Source: Desulfobacterales bacterium (GTDB taxonomy: Bacteria; Desulfobacterota; Desulfobacteria; Desulfobacterales; C00003060). Taken from it: a stretch of 12,606 nucleotides of DNA. How positions within the stretch are numbered: position 1 is the stretch's first letter; the number at the start of each line of letters is the position of its first letter. The position numbers and the translations under genes are program-made. The DNA is taken from positions 1,899,204 through 1,911,809 of the forward strand of contig CP070769.1 in the NCBI GenBank assembly GCA_020347085.1, read 5' to 3'. The notes below the pieces were generated by a model that worked only from the letters and a program-made list of their open reading frames with translations, searched no databases and had not been told where the DNA came from. Positions 12,398 through 12,606 of this stretch are shown here, piece after piece.

Positions 12398-12604
12398 GGT
12401 TGTACTGACTGAATACCAAAGACCCTCTTTTCTCTTAGAAAGGCGGGGTTTCGATATGGTTTTCATATCTTGACATTTCCAAAAGTAAAGATAATGGGAA
12501 GCACTCTCTATTTCTGGGTCAAGAGAATCAGCTCCAATATCTTGTATCCAGTTAACGCCCATCCATTTCCACAGCCGCTGTTTCAACACTCCTGATTTTC
12601 CATC
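12365..12604 (-). CDS. possible 3' end of a convergent gene running off the right edge
   Basis: A minus-strand frame is open from the window edge to a TAG at 12365, about 79 codons. It begins DGKSGVLKQRLWKWMGVN and contains WIQDIGADSLDPEIESASHY. I recognise no family. It would overlap the last 33 bases of the nuclease gene tail-to-tail, and those last codons have the least protein-like composition. An open stretch of this length can occur by chance, so it may not be real. Confidence 0.28.
   Translation of the reverse strand, partial: DGKSGVLKQRLWKWMGVNWIQDIGADSLDPEIESASHYLYFWKCQDMKTISKPRLSKRKEGLWYSVSTTSFRPVVWRYG
12422..12449 (+). terminator. possible terminator after the nuclease gene
   Basis: ACCCTCTTTTC (12422-12432) can pair with GAAAGGCGGGGT (12438-12449) around the loop TCTTA, allowing G-U pairs, one C-C mismatch and one bulge. 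Only three T's follow. A perfect 6-bp hairpin GATATG/CATATC (12453-12469) comes right after. The fold is imperfect, so the call is weak. Confidence 0.3.
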
Positions 12605-12606
12605 CA

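Noticed and set aside
12470..12495. TTGACA followed by GATAAT as a rightward promoter.
   Set aside because: The spacing is only 14 bases and no gene start follows before the window edge.
9989..12606. Second attachment site (copy of the tRNA 3' end) inside the window.
   Set aside because: No copy of CGTGCCTACCA or of the T-arm sequence was seen to the right of the tRNA.
1..12606. CRISPR array.
   Set aside because: No set of evenly spaced identical repeats with unique spacers; the only tandem arrays have 7-base units.

Overview
The window reads as bacterial chromosome from a Gram-negative (diderm) organism. Lipoprotein and Tat signals, LPP20-type and FlgT-like proteins, a FecR-domain protein and tetratricopeptide-repeat (TPR) proteins crowd one strand. 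The gene styles resemble Desulfobacterota/deltaproteobacterial genomes, but that assignment is inference from style and no phylogenetic marker was tested.

Layout. (1) Bases 2-307 are the 3' end of leuA, closed by a strong hairpin at 314-352. (2) Bases 631-9117 hold seven same-strand genes that look like one cell-envelope locus: a large lipoprotein (DUF799/GNA1162-like domain, FN3, right-handed beta-helix); a Tat-exported TPR-amidase_3 peptidoglycan hydrolase; a TPR protein without a signal peptide; an exported LPP20-type protein; a TPR plus SLH lipoprotein; a FlgT-like periplasmic protein; and a FecR-domain exported protein. The first three genes overlap and are surely co-transcribed. The other gaps are 70-166 bases, and each carries a degenerate tandem array of 7-base units just upstream of the next start. 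(3) Bases 9124-9246 are a 123-bp segment bounded by perfect 15-bp inverted repeats, followed by pgsA (9265-9822). (4) A palindrome at 9864-9913 abuts tRNA-Val(GAC) at 9914-9988. (5) From 9995 rightward the character changes. A tyrosine integrase ends 6 bases past the tRNA and is preceded in its operon by a 54-residue Arc-like ribbon-helix-helix gene under a near-consensus promoter. Divergently there is a standalone PD-(D/E)xK nuclease of the HsdR N-terminal type behind a terminator-like leader hairpin. This is the start of an integrated mobile element that probably continues past the right edge; no second attachment site was seen.

How the parts may work together. The LPP20-type, FlgT-like and GNA1162/CsgG-like folds are the same family types that build the outer-membrane-side FlgO/FlgP/FlgT rings of Vibrio flagella. 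Here they occur without any flagellar gene but next to a peptidoglycan amidase, an SLH protein and a FecR-type protein. This suggests an undescribed ring, anchor or export assembly that crosses the peptidoglycan; the functional claim is inference. The mobile-element side pairs integration and regulation genes with an orphan nuclease, a typical setting for an anti-phage or inter-element competition cargo gene.
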